Below, piece by piece: positions 12,060 to 23,591 of a stretch of 64,000 bases of DNA (position 1 is its first letter; each line of letters starts with the position of its first letter). The stretch is taken from positions 5,337,575 to 5,401,574 of the forward strand of contig OX442324.1 in NCBI GenBank assembly GCA_949358305.1, written 5' to 3'. Below the pieces are notes generated by a model. That model did not search any database and was not told the origin of the DNA. It saw nothing but the letters and a program-made list of their open reading frames with translations. The position numbers and the translations under genes are program-made. The stretch is from Strigamia acuminata. Lineage: Eukaryota; Arthropoda; Chilopoda; Geophilomorpha; Linotaeniidae.

Positions 12060-12420
12060 GGGATGTCGATGGGGATTTTTTTTCCACTAATAATTTCCTA
12101 TTTTTTTGTTTATCTCATGTTATTGATATTTTTTTTTACTAAACGAAAACTAATTTCTTGTTCCGACAGGGATTTAAGAAGATCAACAGTATCGATGTGA
12201 TTGCTGCATTCTAGGTTTTCGAGATGAACTAAGTGTTTCAAGGCTCTTTCTACTCCTGTTGCAAACTCTTCCTCTACTGATAGTGGTAAGAAAAGGTATA
12301 TTCACTTTCTTTCTAATTGTTACACAAGAAGAATTTTTTCCTTTCAGTGTTGCTAGTATTTCTATCAAATTACTGATAATTATTTCTGTATTAAAAAACT
12401 TTGCTAATAGTTTATAAGGC
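12060..12420 (-). pseudogene. Decayed LRR gene fragment downstream of LRR gene A
   Basis: Minus-strand sequence at about 12140-12270 reads as the same leucine-rich block found inside genes A and B: ERALKH, LECSNHIDTV and LLKSLSEQE appear in order. The homology continues into AT-degraded sequence (ACGAAAACTAATTTC against ACGAACACAAACTC of gene A). The flank beyond, 12280-12420, matches the flank downstream of gene B at 15180-15330. This is a remnant of another copy of the tandem family and has no intact frame. Confidence 0.75.
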
Positions 12421-12753
12421 TATTTTCTTTTTATTTCTTCACAAATTTATATTCTTGTTGCTGAATGTTTGACAGTTTGCTCTAAAAAGTTTTATTTATA
12501 TTTTAAAAAAGAAATGGTCGGTCAAACTCCGTAAACTTATGCAGACATATTGACTGCTGATAAACAGATATGGGTCATACAGTGAACTTTATTCTTATTT
12601 CTTTTTTTAGTTTCTTTTTTTTTCTTTTTATAAATTTGCATTTTTATTTACGGTTGTTTGTTTTATACAGATAATATGTATTTTTTTTTTATTAGTTTAC
12701 ATAATCCAAGTTAGACAAGACTGAGCACACATTAATAATTTAATCAAAGTCTA

Positions 12754-14836
12754 TTAGATGTAGGATTCGTAAGCTTGACATAAACAGCATGGTGAAAACC
12801 TTTCATCTTCAAACCAATTGGCTTCGTATTCGATGTCATAATACATGACTTTGACAAAAGGACTATGTCTTTGGAACCACACAGCTTCCTTGCTTACTGG
12901 TAACTGGTTGATTAAATTCAGCACCTGTAAATTTTTACAGTTTTTCACTAAGAATGCAGCGGTTTCCATTTGTAGGCAGTCCAAACTCAAATGTGTTAAA
13001 TTGATGAGATTCTCACTGTTGATCCTGAACTGCATTTCGTCATAGTCGATCAATGCCAAGGTTTTGATATTTGGACACAACCCCAGACTCTTTTCCACCA
13101 CCGCTTCACCAGTGCCTATTAGAGCTAGATGCAAAACACTCTTATTTATCGCCACAGCTTCGTGTAGGCACCCCGAATCGATCACGTCTTGAATGGTCAA
13201 ATACTGCAGGCATGGTGCGCTATCTAACACTGAATGTATGCAAACATCATCCAGTAAACACAAGCAGAGTTTTGTCAAATTCTTCATTTGGGGGTGGAAA
13301 TTGGCGTGGTAGATGTCGCACGGGAACAAACTCATGCTGGCATCGACGTAGTGGAGTGTGAGCTCTAGTTTAGTAATTTTTGTTAACGATCGTATGAAAA
13401 GCAAACTGTCTGGTTCGATGGGCACTTCGGTTTCGATTGTGACGTGGCTTAGATTGGGGAAAATGCGGGGTAGTTTGTGGACGAAATTCTTGCATTTGTA
13501 TCTCTTTTCTGTCTCTTCTGTTACGGTTATTGACATCTCTTTGTATCTAACGAACACAAACTCTTGTTGCGACAGGGATTTTAGAAGACAAACAGTGTCC
13601 ATGTGATTGCTGCATTCTAGGGTCTCGAGACCACCCATGTGCTTCAAGGCCCTTTCTGCCCCCTTTGCAGTCACGTTCGTATTGCAGCAGCTCAAAAATA
13701 CCAACTGCTTTACTACCGATTGAGGTGAGTAAAGAAATTCGATCCCTTGATCTGTTACACCATGGGCATTTTTCACTTTCAGCTTCTTCAAATGCGAGCA
13801 GAATTTCGCGACTAAGCACAATGTGTAGTCGTTGCAGCACGTTCCATTGGCACGCAGTTCTTGCAGGTAAGGAAACGATGTGATGAGAAACTCTTGAGTT
13901 TGGATTGATGTGAATCTATTGCAGGCTGAACAGTTGTACATACATTGACGAAGGATTAACTTTTTTATGCTCTGTTTGAAAAACAAATGGAAGACAGAAC
14001 AAAAAATTAATGTTCTATGAAACATCAACAATTTGTGCGGCGGTTTCAACCCTGTGGTGTGTGCTCACCACATAAATGTCAAATGTATTTAGCATCTTAT
14101 TTATATAATACAGAGTAATAATTACTTAATGCCGCATTAATATTTGATTACCTTCTTTCCAAATTTAAGCAAATTTATGAGCCTCAAATTTCCATTCAAG
14201 TGCAGATAGTGTTGAAAGTCAAGGCAGTGAAATCCCAATTCGATCATCATCGCCATTTGGAATAAATTGTAGGAATCGTATTGTGTACTTAAAACGTGCG
14301 AGAGCTCTAGTTTCAAACTTGCGGCTAGAAGAATAGATGTTGAAAATAAGTTAAGCCTGTCATAGTTTATTAGCTGTCATAAATTATACGGTTGAACTGT
14401 ATCATTTTCATGAATTACGAATATACGTAATAAATAAAATAAAAACTTACGCAAACTCAAATATTCATTTAACTGTCTTAAAGTCGTTTCTAAGTCGTGA
14501 GGTTTCCTTTTAAAATTATTCCACACTGAAGTCATTAAGTCTTTGGCATTAAAAACGTTCTGGAATATAAGAGCTATCATTTTGAGACAGTTTAAAAAGG
14601 GAGCGTGGAAACTGCAACCATCCAAGCCATTCATCAAATTGGTTAGTTCTGGAATATTCAATCAATTTTCCATAAATAAATATGAGTTAAATATATCGAT
14701 CTCATTTCATTTGAATTCCCGACTTACTTATCCCTAATGTAGGTTCCAAGGGTGCAGATCTGATTTTTAGAACGTCCCACACAAAATCCGCGACCACTCT
14801 CAAACTCAAAGATTTTAACGTTGAAACTTTACTCAT
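12754..14836 (-). CDS. Leucine-rich repeat protein A
   Basis: A predicted 565-residue protein from four exons: 14728-14836, 14451-14648, 14152-14324 and 12754-13971, all with GT-AG introns and matching phases. The N-terminus (MSKVSTLKSLSLRVVADFV) and helical region up to about residue 160 precede irregular leucine-rich repeats, best seen where LxxLxLxxC/N units recur (for example LCPNIKTLALIDYDE, NLTHLSLDCLQME, CKNLQVLNLINQLP). There is no signal peptide or membrane segment, so it is probably intracellular. The S-L-x-x-L-x-L start recalls substrate-receptor LRR proteins such as ZYG-11/ZER-1, but this is weak inference; I do not recognise a specific orthologue. The gene has a tandem paralogue just upstream. 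Confidence 0.85.
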
Positions 14837-15598
14837 TTTTGTTAATTACTTATCTTGCACTGACAACACATAAACTATTTCTGTAACGTTAACAATTTTG
14901 CCTCCAGATGAATTGACTGACTAAAATGGTTCACTAAATTGTTAAAAAGCGGCTCCCTCTTGTGTTTAATTAATTGTTAACACTTCTGTTTATTTTTTTT
15001 TAGAAAACACAATTTTGTTTAATGTTTGATTTTTTTAATGGGGGGGAGATGTTGATTGGGATTTTTTTCCACTAATAATTTTTTCTTTTTTTTTTTCTGT
15101 GTAATGTTATTGATAATTTTTTCTTTATTTAACGAAAACTAATTTCTATTTGCTGCATAAATACATACTGGTACCCTTTTTTTTTTTCAGTGTGGCTAGT
15201 ATTTATACAGAGACGATAATGTTATCATTAGACCGATTTCTGTCGTCAAATTACGGATAATTATTTCTGAATTAATTAAAAACTTTGCTAATAGTTTAAG
15301 AAGCTATTTCTTTTTTATTTCTTCACAAATTTGAAGAGTGTGTGACTGTTTGCCCTAAACACATTGACTGCTGATATATGTTTGATATAGGTCATTCCAA
15401 GGACTTGAAATTGATTGAACTTATGTTTTTCCCAGAATAGATTCTTATTTCCTTTTTTTTTGTTGATTTATTTATTTAAAAATTTACAATTGTAATCAGT
15501 TTGATATTTTATACAGATAATAAGTTTTAACATTTTTATTAGTATTTGATCGAATTTAGTGCTTAATTTTATCTGACTTTAATCGTGCAATGTAAATA
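14837..15598. other. Spacer between LRR genes, includes decayed copy of downstream flank
   Basis: 15041-15330 aligns with the flank downstream of gene A (12058-12420), including GGGATTTTTTTCCACTAATAA and AACTTTGCTAATAGTTTA. It lacks the clear LRR-coding fragment preserved in the other flank. The remainder holds T-rich tracts and the presumed promoter of gene A. No intact gene. Confidence 0.6.
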
Positions 15599-17470
15599 TT
15601 ATATATCAGATTCGTAAGCCTGACACAAATCGCAAGGCGAAAACTTTTCATCTTCGAACCAATTGGCATTGTATCTGATGTTATTATACATCACCTTGAC
15701 GAAGGGACACTGACTTTGGAACCACACCACCGCTTCCTCGCTTTCTGGTAACTGGTCAATGAAATTAAGCACCTTTAAATTTTTACAGTTTTTCACCAAG
15801 AACGCAGCTGTTTCCATGTGTAAACAATCCAAACTTAAATGCGTTAAATTGATCCATTTCTCAGTGTTGATCTTGAAGAGCATTTCGTCGTAGTCAATTA
15901 GCGCCAAAGTTCTAACTCTCGGGCATAAGCTCAAACATTTCTCGACTACTGTTTTACCAGTCCATCTGAGTGATAAATGCAGGACACTGGAATTGATCGT
16001 CGTGGCTGTTCTGTGGCTGTGAGTGCATCCGGAATCGGTCACTTGTTGAATGGTCAAGAACTGCAGACATGGCGTGCGGCTTAACACCGAGTGAATGCAA
16101 ACACCGTCCAATATGTATAAGCAGAGTTTTGTCAAATTCTTCATTTGTGGGTGCAAATTGGTTTGAAAGCTGTTGCATGGGAATAAACTCATGCAGGCGT
16201 CGGCGTAATAGGGAAGTGTGAGTTCTAATTTTGCCATTTTTGTCAAAGATCGTAGAAAAAGGAAGCATTTTGCATCGATGGACACCTCGGATTCAATTGC
16301 AAGACGGCACAAATTCGGGAAAATCTTGGGGAGGTGTTCGGACAAGGACTTGAATTTGCATATCTCTTGCGTCTCCTCCGTAATAAATATTGAAATATCT
16401 TTATATCCAGCGAACACCAAGTCTTGTTCAGCCAGGGACTTGAGAAGGCAAATAGTGTCTATGTAAGTGCTGCATTCTACGGTCTCAAGTCGAGGTAAAT
16501 TCTTCAAGGCTTTTTCGGCTCCCCTTGAAGTCACGTTTGTCTTGCAAAGGCTCAAGTGCATCAAGTTCTTGGTGACTGATTGCTCCGAGCAAAGGAAGTC
16601 GATTCCTTGATCAGTTGTTCCAGGAGAATATTTCACTTTCAGCTTCCTCAAGTATGGACAGTGTTTAGCGACTACGCTTAAAGTGTAGTCGTTGCAGCAA
16701 CTCCCATTGGCAACCAATTCTTGCAGGTATGGCAACGTTGTTAGTAGAAACTCCTGAGTTTCAATTGATGGGAATCTGTTACACGCCAGACAGTCCGAAC
16801 TACATTCATAAAGAGCTAACTTTCTTATGGTCTATTTGAAAAAAAAAAATTTTTTTTTTTACAAATTTGTATACCCTAACATCATTGATAATAATAGTTA
16901 TTTAATGCCGCATTAATATTAGATAAAATAAGTACAATAGTTAATAAAGGTACTTTTTTCCCAGAGTCAAGCAAAGTTAATAGTTCCAAGCTTCCGTTCA
17001 AATGTAAATAATGTTGAAAGTCAAGACAGTAAAATCCAATTTCAATCATCAGCATCATTTTGAATAAATCGGAATGATATTGTGTATTCAGAACATGTGA
17101 AAGTTCAAATTTCACACTAGCGGCTAGAAGAATAGATGTAGAAAATAGGAAATAAGTAAAGCCGATCAAAATTTACTATCGATAGAACTCGATCTTTTTC
17201 AGGAATTACGAATACGCGGAATGAAATAAAAACTTACGCAAACACAGATAATCATTTAACTGTTGCAAAGTGCTGGTTAGTTCTGAAAAATAAATCACTT
17301 TTCCATCAATATACAAGTATTAACTTTATTTTTATTCAAATGTTCGATTCCGACATACTTATCCCTAATGTTTGTTCCAAGGATGGAGTTCGAATTTTAA
17401 GTACTACATCACACACAACATCTGCGACTACACGCAAACTCAAGGATTTTAAACTCGATACTTGATCCAT
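15599..17470 (-). CDS. Leucine-rich repeat protein B (tandem paralogue of A)
   Basis: A predicted 519-residue protein from exons 17359-17470, 17238-17282, 16954-17123 and 15599-16831. Exon order, intron positions and phases match gene A, and the proteins align throughout; the C-termini are nearly the same (CDLCQAYESDI here, CCLCQAYESYI in A). Exon 2 is only 45 nt against 198 nt in A, an in-frame difference of 51 codons that keeps the first few and last about a dozen residues of the exon. A few extra codons (around HSHRTATT) lie in the repeat region. Function is unknown beyond a likely protein-binding LRR fold. Its start codon lies 450 bp from the divergent JPT start, so the two may share a promoter region. 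Confidence 0.85.
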
Positions 17471-17920
17471 TTTTTTGTTAAGTACTAAGTTTACAGATAA
17501 ATTCTTTGTTTCGTTAAAAATGTTACCTTCCTCCTGATAAATCGAAGGATAGAATGGTTTATGTTTATGTTATTGTTATAAAGCAGCTCCCGCTTGTGTT
17601 TGATGAATTGTTACGATTTCTTTTAATGTTTTTTTTTTATTTTTTTTTTTTATAATTTACAGGATGTTATAAAACGCAACATTCAAATTTTTGAAATTTG
17701 TTGGTTAAGGTTTGTACTTTTTCGTAGTCGATTTTACATTTAATTTACATTTTTTTAGATTAGCCAATACCGGGTTTTGTATCTCGCTTGTGTTCGCCAC
17801 CAGTTTTTCTTACTCTCCATCTGTCGACAGTTGACGAAACTGTTTTCGGTCTTTGCATCGCGTGAGTCATTCTGTTGACTTGAAATCGAGAGGTGATTAA
17901 ACCTTTGCAATCTCATCGAA
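17471..17920. promoter_or_regulatory. Divergent promoter region between LRR-B and JPT
   Basis: The 450 bp between the two head-to-head start codons hold no coding exon and must contain both 5' untranslated regions and start sites. A T-rich tract sits near 17625-17655. No specific promoter element is identifiable by eye. Confidence 0.4.
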
Positions 17921-20900
17921 ATGACTTCAACCCAATATAGAATTGGCCTGGAATCTGGAGAGAGATCTTCCTCCAAGTAAGCACAGCTAACAAATTTATT
18001 TCCAATCCCTAACCACTTGAAACCCGCGAAAACCGTTAAAAAAATCCGTTTGGTTTACGAAAATGGCGGCTGCGAATGTTGCTAAGGCGACTCATCAGTT
18101 TTGGATCGTTTATCCGTTCCGAGTTCGTAAACCTTTCTCTATTAAGAGGAGGAAATAAACAGGTTTGTACAGATTGTACAAGTTATTTCGGTGTAATAAC
18201 AAAAGCTATTGATGTAGTAAAATTGGAATCGGTCGCGTGGAACGAGTTAATGCATTTCTAACCTTGGGCTTTTCATGTTGAGGGACAGCGATTGTGTTAT
18301 CTGCGTCTTTGACTTTGATGTTTCTACTAGAAAATGATTTTAATTGTTCCTTAATTTTTTAGGAAGCATAGAATATAAAATTATAATGATCGTCAATCGT
18401 ATCTCCTGTGCTCATTAAACCTAAACACACTCTTCCTCAAATCTAACAAAAATTAAATCTGCCCTTGGAAAAACACAAATATTTCAAAAATGCAATCAAT
18501 TTGAAGTGAAAAACGCTCCACATATTTTTATTCATCAAATTGTTCATTTTTTAAAAATATATTTTTAAAAAAAAAAATTTCAAAACTTGTAAAAATCATT
18601 TTTTTTTTTTGTAATGGGAAATGTTTCGAACCATTTAACAACTCGAACCGTAACAAGTAGAAAAAAAGGAAATAAGAAAACAAAATTCGAAAGTAAAAAA
18701 TCATCAGACCAAGACAAACCTTTCTTGATAGTCCCAACTCAACATGCATGTAGCAATTTTCTCAAATGGCTGAATTAGAAAAAAAGATTCTTCCTCCAAT
18801 CATACACAAGAGGTGGGGTTAACCAATATTTTTACTTGGCAATAATGTCCAGGGGGAATTATTTTTTCCTTTTCTTTTTAAAATTCTACACTCCACCCTA
18901 AACGTAGAAAATTTAAAGGGACGTGAATTTGGAAACAGATTGCTACTTGTTTCCAATGGCAACTTACGCTGCTTTTCATCATGTTGAACTTGACCGTGTT
19001 GGCCATGGCAAGAAACGGTAAAACAAAAAATATTTATTCTAATACTCATTTCTAATAATAATAAATTTAAAAAAAAAAATTCTAAATATTTCCTGCTCAT
19101 AAATTCATAATTTACATTCATTTTAACCTTCAACATAGCTGAAGCGCATAACTCTGCTTTATTAACCAAGCGCACGGGGTTTGTACATCTTTTTTCTTTT
19201 ATTATTATAATTTTTTTTTTTTTTTGAAATTTTTAATATAAATTTAAAAAAGATACTTTTTCCACAAAAATGACTGCAATGAATTTTTTTTTTGTATTTC
19301 ATTTAAGCTGAAAAGCTGCAGATAATAACAAACCAGACGAATTGTTTGCAGCAATTGATCGTTTTGAAATGGCAAAAGAAAACCCATATTAGTCAGACAG
19401 ATTTTTCCATCAGAATAATGAATATTGGAAAAACAGTTACACAGAATTCTATTATTTTTTTATTTATAATACATTAAACATTTATAAATTCCATTTTAAT
19501 AAACACAAGCATTTAAATATTAATAATAAAAAAAGCAAAAAAAAAATAATAATATCAAAACCTGTTTTGAAACATTTAAATATACATTTAATACATATTA
19601 GATAACGGTTTTGATAATGTGATAATATCAGGATGTTATTTGAGTTAATTTGTATTTATTTATTCTCACCTGGAATAATTTAGCAGGGCATTTGATAGGA
19701 AATAATAGCAGAGCGATTTATTCCATAATGTCATGGTTAAGCTTGAGGGGGATGAATTCGAAATTGTTCACTCGTACAAGAACTTTAAAGTTTGTTGAGG
19801 CCACGGCAGGTTGCATCTGTTAATGGCCCGCAGAGAAAGAAGCGAGGAATTTTTTTTTTCTCCATAATTTCTTTTATATTTTAGTTCGGTTCGGTGTAGT
19901 AACCTTACTGGAGGTTGTTTTAAGCGTGGTTCGCAGAAAGGAGGAATAGTAAATGCAAAATGGAAGGCAAATTTATTCGGCCGATGATTGGGATTGAGCG
20001 ATTTCAGAAGCGGGCGGTTAAGTGAGTTGGGGTTTATTGTTGTAAATGCGAGATAATATTTGCTTGTTTACATGCATTCTGATGGTAAGTTTGTTGTTTG
20101 TTATGCCCCGTGTTTTCAGGGTACTGAAACCCCCCGGTGGTGATTGCCACGACATATTTGGTGGTGATTACGATGAGGAGGTGGATCATATTAAGCCACC
20201 TGTGCCACATTGTAGGCAAGTTGATATTCATGATGTTTATATCGTATATATTTCTCTTCTAATTTTCAATTGAACAAAAAAATGACATAACTTTCTGTTT
20301 TTTTTTTATTCTTCTCTACCTGCTTTCCTCTAACAGTTCTGTTTCGTCTGGAGAAATGGAACAAAAGTTAGAGACGTAAGTTGCATGTTATTGGTTATTT
20401 TAATTAACATTTTTCAATTACGTTTAATTAAGTTTAATTCGTATTTGTTGACTTTAATGTGGTGACTTTAGAGCGCTTCGGCAGAGTACTAAAATTTGAT
20501 TTTGTTTCCATCATTTCTAATATTGTATGACTAATTAGAAATGACAAAGTGAGACGAATTTTCGCATGTTGGCTCCTGTGGAATTGATTTTGTGGCTTTG
20601 TTTTTTTTTATATTGGAAAAAAAAATTGCTTTGCGGTTGAGGTCATTTTGGACGTGACCAAATACAAACTAGGAAATAATAATAATTTTTTTAATTATGC
20701 ATTTTTATTTTTTAATTTAATTTTTAATTTTTAAAATTTTTTTTGGGTTTTAAATATTCCGTACTAAAAGCTGTTTTCTCATTCATACAGAATTTTGAAA
20801 CCACCTGGAGGAGGGTCATCTGATATTTTTGGCACGACTTCGGCCCAAGAGAACTCAGCTAGGGCCGCCGAGTACAAGATCAAAAATGCGGGTAATGACA

Positions 20901-21636
20901 CGTCATCGCGAATTTTTGGGTTGTTGGAGTCGAATGAGACTCCGCGAAAAATCAAGAATTATCTCAAGTCCAATATTTTCCAAGAACCCGAAATCGTTCA
21001 GCAAAATGTTTCTTTAGCCAAAGTTGTAGAGAAAAGTAAAGTGTCAGATGGTTGCTGTAAAGATGATGAAACTTCGAATACAGCAAATGCTAATGAGTGT
21101 GATAGTGGTGCGTAGAGTAGTTTTCTAGTCTATGCGACTGTTTTGTATCGTTTTATATATTTTACTTTTATTTGTTTCGATTAATTTTAATTCACGAAGT
21201 TTTTTATTATTATTATTATTATTTTATTTTCGAATATTTTATTTATTTATTTATTTTATTTATTTATTTTTTATTTTTTGGGTCTTTATTTGCTTTGAGC
21301 AGACATTATTCCTGGTGCTGGTGATGGTGAGATTGGTGCAGCTGTGAGTGCGGCTAAACGATCAGGTAAAACCGGACAGAAAATATTTTTAAAATCTAGA
21401 ATTAAGTTAAGGGAAATTGTGTTAACTTTGTATGTATGTAAAATATTTTTTTATTTCTTTATTTTTTTATTTTTTTATTTCGAGTAATATTATGATCTTT
21501 TTATATTTCAGGATTGGGTAATCCGATAACAGGAGAAGGCTATAAATCCGAAGACATCGAAACCGAAAAATGCTTGCGTCATCCGCAAGTTCGTGTTCGT
21601 AATCCACCGGGAGGCCCATCAACCAAGTTGTGGTAG
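17921..21636 (+). CDS. JPT: Jupiter/JPT-like microtubule-associated protein
   Basis: A predicted 231-residue protein of the Jupiter microtubule-associated homologue family (HN1/JPT1, Drosophila Jupiter). Exons are 17921-17976, 20120-20215, 20337-20375, 20791-21107, 21303-21365 and 21512-21636. The family signature is clear: MTSTQYRIGLESGERSSS at the start, then three PPGG blocks, VLKPPGGDCHDIFGG, ILKPPGGGSSDIFG and, at the very end, RNPPGGPSTKLW. The SSRIFG motif also occurs in the middle. The protein is otherwise low-complexity and probably disordered, without signal peptide or membrane segments. Intron 2 uses a GC donor (AG|GCAAGT); only that site keeps the frame. Intron 1 is 2.1 kb. AATAAA signals occur at 22101 and 22127. 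Confidence 0.93.
17977..20119 (+). other. JPT intron 1
   Basis: A 2.1-kb intron between GTAAGC and TTTTCAG. It is AT-rich with homopolymer tracts (for example around 19208-19225) and no recognisable exon, RNA gene or transposon end. Confidence 0.7.
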
Positions 21637-22241
21637 AAAATTACGGAAGAAAGTTTTTTTTTTTATTGGAAGTTTAAAATTTTTTCTCTTTCTTGCCAAT
21701 TTTGCACAATGAGATTTGATCTCAGTTCATGCTTCCTGTGTGTATGCAAACTTATACATACATACATATACATATATTTGTTTTTGGGGTCAATGTTTTT
21801 GTACAGCAGTTTGGAATGTTGGTTAATGAAATCTACTTAAGGATATATTATTTTCGACCGTGATCTAGTTAGGGTTGTATTTTGAAAAAGATGATATTTT
21901 GTTGGAAAGAGATCATGGTCATTTGTTATATTTAAAAATTGAATTTATAAATTTTTTGTGCAAAAGAAGAAAAAAATGAAATGTACTGGATACTGTTTAT
22001 TTTTTCTTTCCTTTTTTTTTTTTTTAAATATTTAAAAAAAAAATAATTCTGAATATTGTGTAGTTGGTAAGAAATATGTTGGAAGTTAATTTTTTCATGA
22101 AATAAAGTTGCTTTTTTTACTGATGAAATAAACAAGAATTTTTTAGTTATTTACAAACAAACAAGAAATATAAATCGACTGTACCTAGAACATTAAACCT
22201 ACGAGTTTTGTCACTAGGTGGCGAAATCTGTAACAGCAAAC

Positions 22242-23183
22242 ATGGACGGAGTCACGTTATTTGGGGCCCGTGTACCGACATCAGCGCTTGTTTTACATAA
22301 ACATTTAGACGGTTTAGAGAAGCAAATATTTCGAAATTTTGTACAAGGTATTAGTGACACTGTAGTATTGTACGCGCTTCAAATTAATATTTTTTTCTTC
22401 ACTTTTTAATGCCGTAGTTATCGTATCATCAATCGAGGGTAAAGACATTCCAAATAATGCGTTAACTCGCATCTCCGAAGGAAGCAAATGCAAAAATGAT
22501 TTCGAAATTATTTTTTCTGGTTTGTGTTTAATTCTGAGAGCCGCCCTACGATTGCACCAAAGTGCGCTAAAACCTGTGGTAAAATAATTGATATATACGG
22601 AATGATAAGATATTAATAATATCATTGGCTTTATCGTTGCAGATACTACAAGAAAATTTAAAGGCACTCAAGTATTGCGTTTAGTTGTTTTCGTACGAGT
22701 TTATTTTGATACAATATTAACCACTTTTCTAGGATACCCAATGAATTTGTTGAAGATTTGACAAATGTCATTTACGGCAAAAAGTAAATAGTGAAATTTC
22801 TTTTCTTTTATTTATTTATTTATTTATTTATTTATGTTTATTCAAAGACGAGCGGCACTAGATGAAGCGACGTTAAATTTGCGACCTAGTTTACTCAAAC
22901 TAAAGCAACTTAAATGGAGAGTCGACGTTACAATATCAACAAGGTGGGAAAAAAATAAGAGCAATTACGCTTAGTTTCAGTGGTTGACTTACTTTTAACT
23001 TGCAGCTTCCTCAGCCGAGTGCTTCAACCTTCGATTCTAATTCAGATGACATTAAGTGACGGTAGAACGATAACGTTTGAAGTTTCGATTTCCAAGTTTC
23101 ATTTATTGAGATATAGCGTGGCGAATGTTTTGAAAGAAATGGAAGAATTGGGGAAAAGAAATATATTTAAATTGCAAGATTAA
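22242..23183 (+). CDS. COMMD5: COMM domain-containing protein 5
   Basis: A predicted 206-residue protein from exons 22242-22347, 22418-22578, 22643-22671, 22733-22783, 22848-22943 and 23006-23183, with introns of 62-71 nt. COMMD5 (human, 224 residues) is a subunit of the Commander complex, with CCDC22, CCDC93 and other COMMD proteins, which recycles membrane cargo from endosomes. The C-terminal COMM domain begins at about residue 138 with LKWRVDVTIST, followed by LQPSILIQMTLSDG and FEVSISKFHLLRYSVANVLKEM, matching the family strand-helix pattern and ending KLQD as in the human protein. The N-terminal helical domain includes FVQVIVSSIEGKD. The start is the first ATG after the TCACTAGGTGGCG segment; no upstream in-frame ATG was seen. 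An AATAAA occurs at 23273. Confidence 0.93.
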
Positions 23184-23591
23184 TTTATGTGTTTATTGAA
23201 TCGAGTCAAAACTTGATACAATTTATCTCTCTTAAGTTCATATGTGTAATGCAATCCGTTAAACGACTGATAAATAAAATTGAGTTACTCCAAGTTGCTG
23301 CAATTTTGAATGCCAGTTTTGATACAAGTTTGACATTATATTTTACGTGCTCCATACGGCCCTCATTAATATTTAATTATTCTTTTATTTTTTTAAAAAG
23401 GTAATTCATGAAATGTGTCCTTGCAGTGACCTCTGTTGGAGGTTATTGCACTTACAGGAAGAGCTGAATGCCCGGATGTGAATGGAAGCGGCTTAGTTTT
23501 CTGGCTGCACTGCATTAGTTTGAACTTCACATTTCGCGTACAACACATTGCTCTCTTCCTTAGGTCACTCCTTCACCGTATCTGATTTAAT

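Noticed and set aside
12845-13883. Plus-strand frames opposite LRR gene A
   Set aside because: They are antisense shadows of the long LRR exon and share no recognised motifs.
22218-22241. Earlier start for COMMD5 at a GTG codon
   Set aside because: The ATG at 22242 begins the segment matching the family (VTLFGARVP), and eukaryotic GTG starts are rare.
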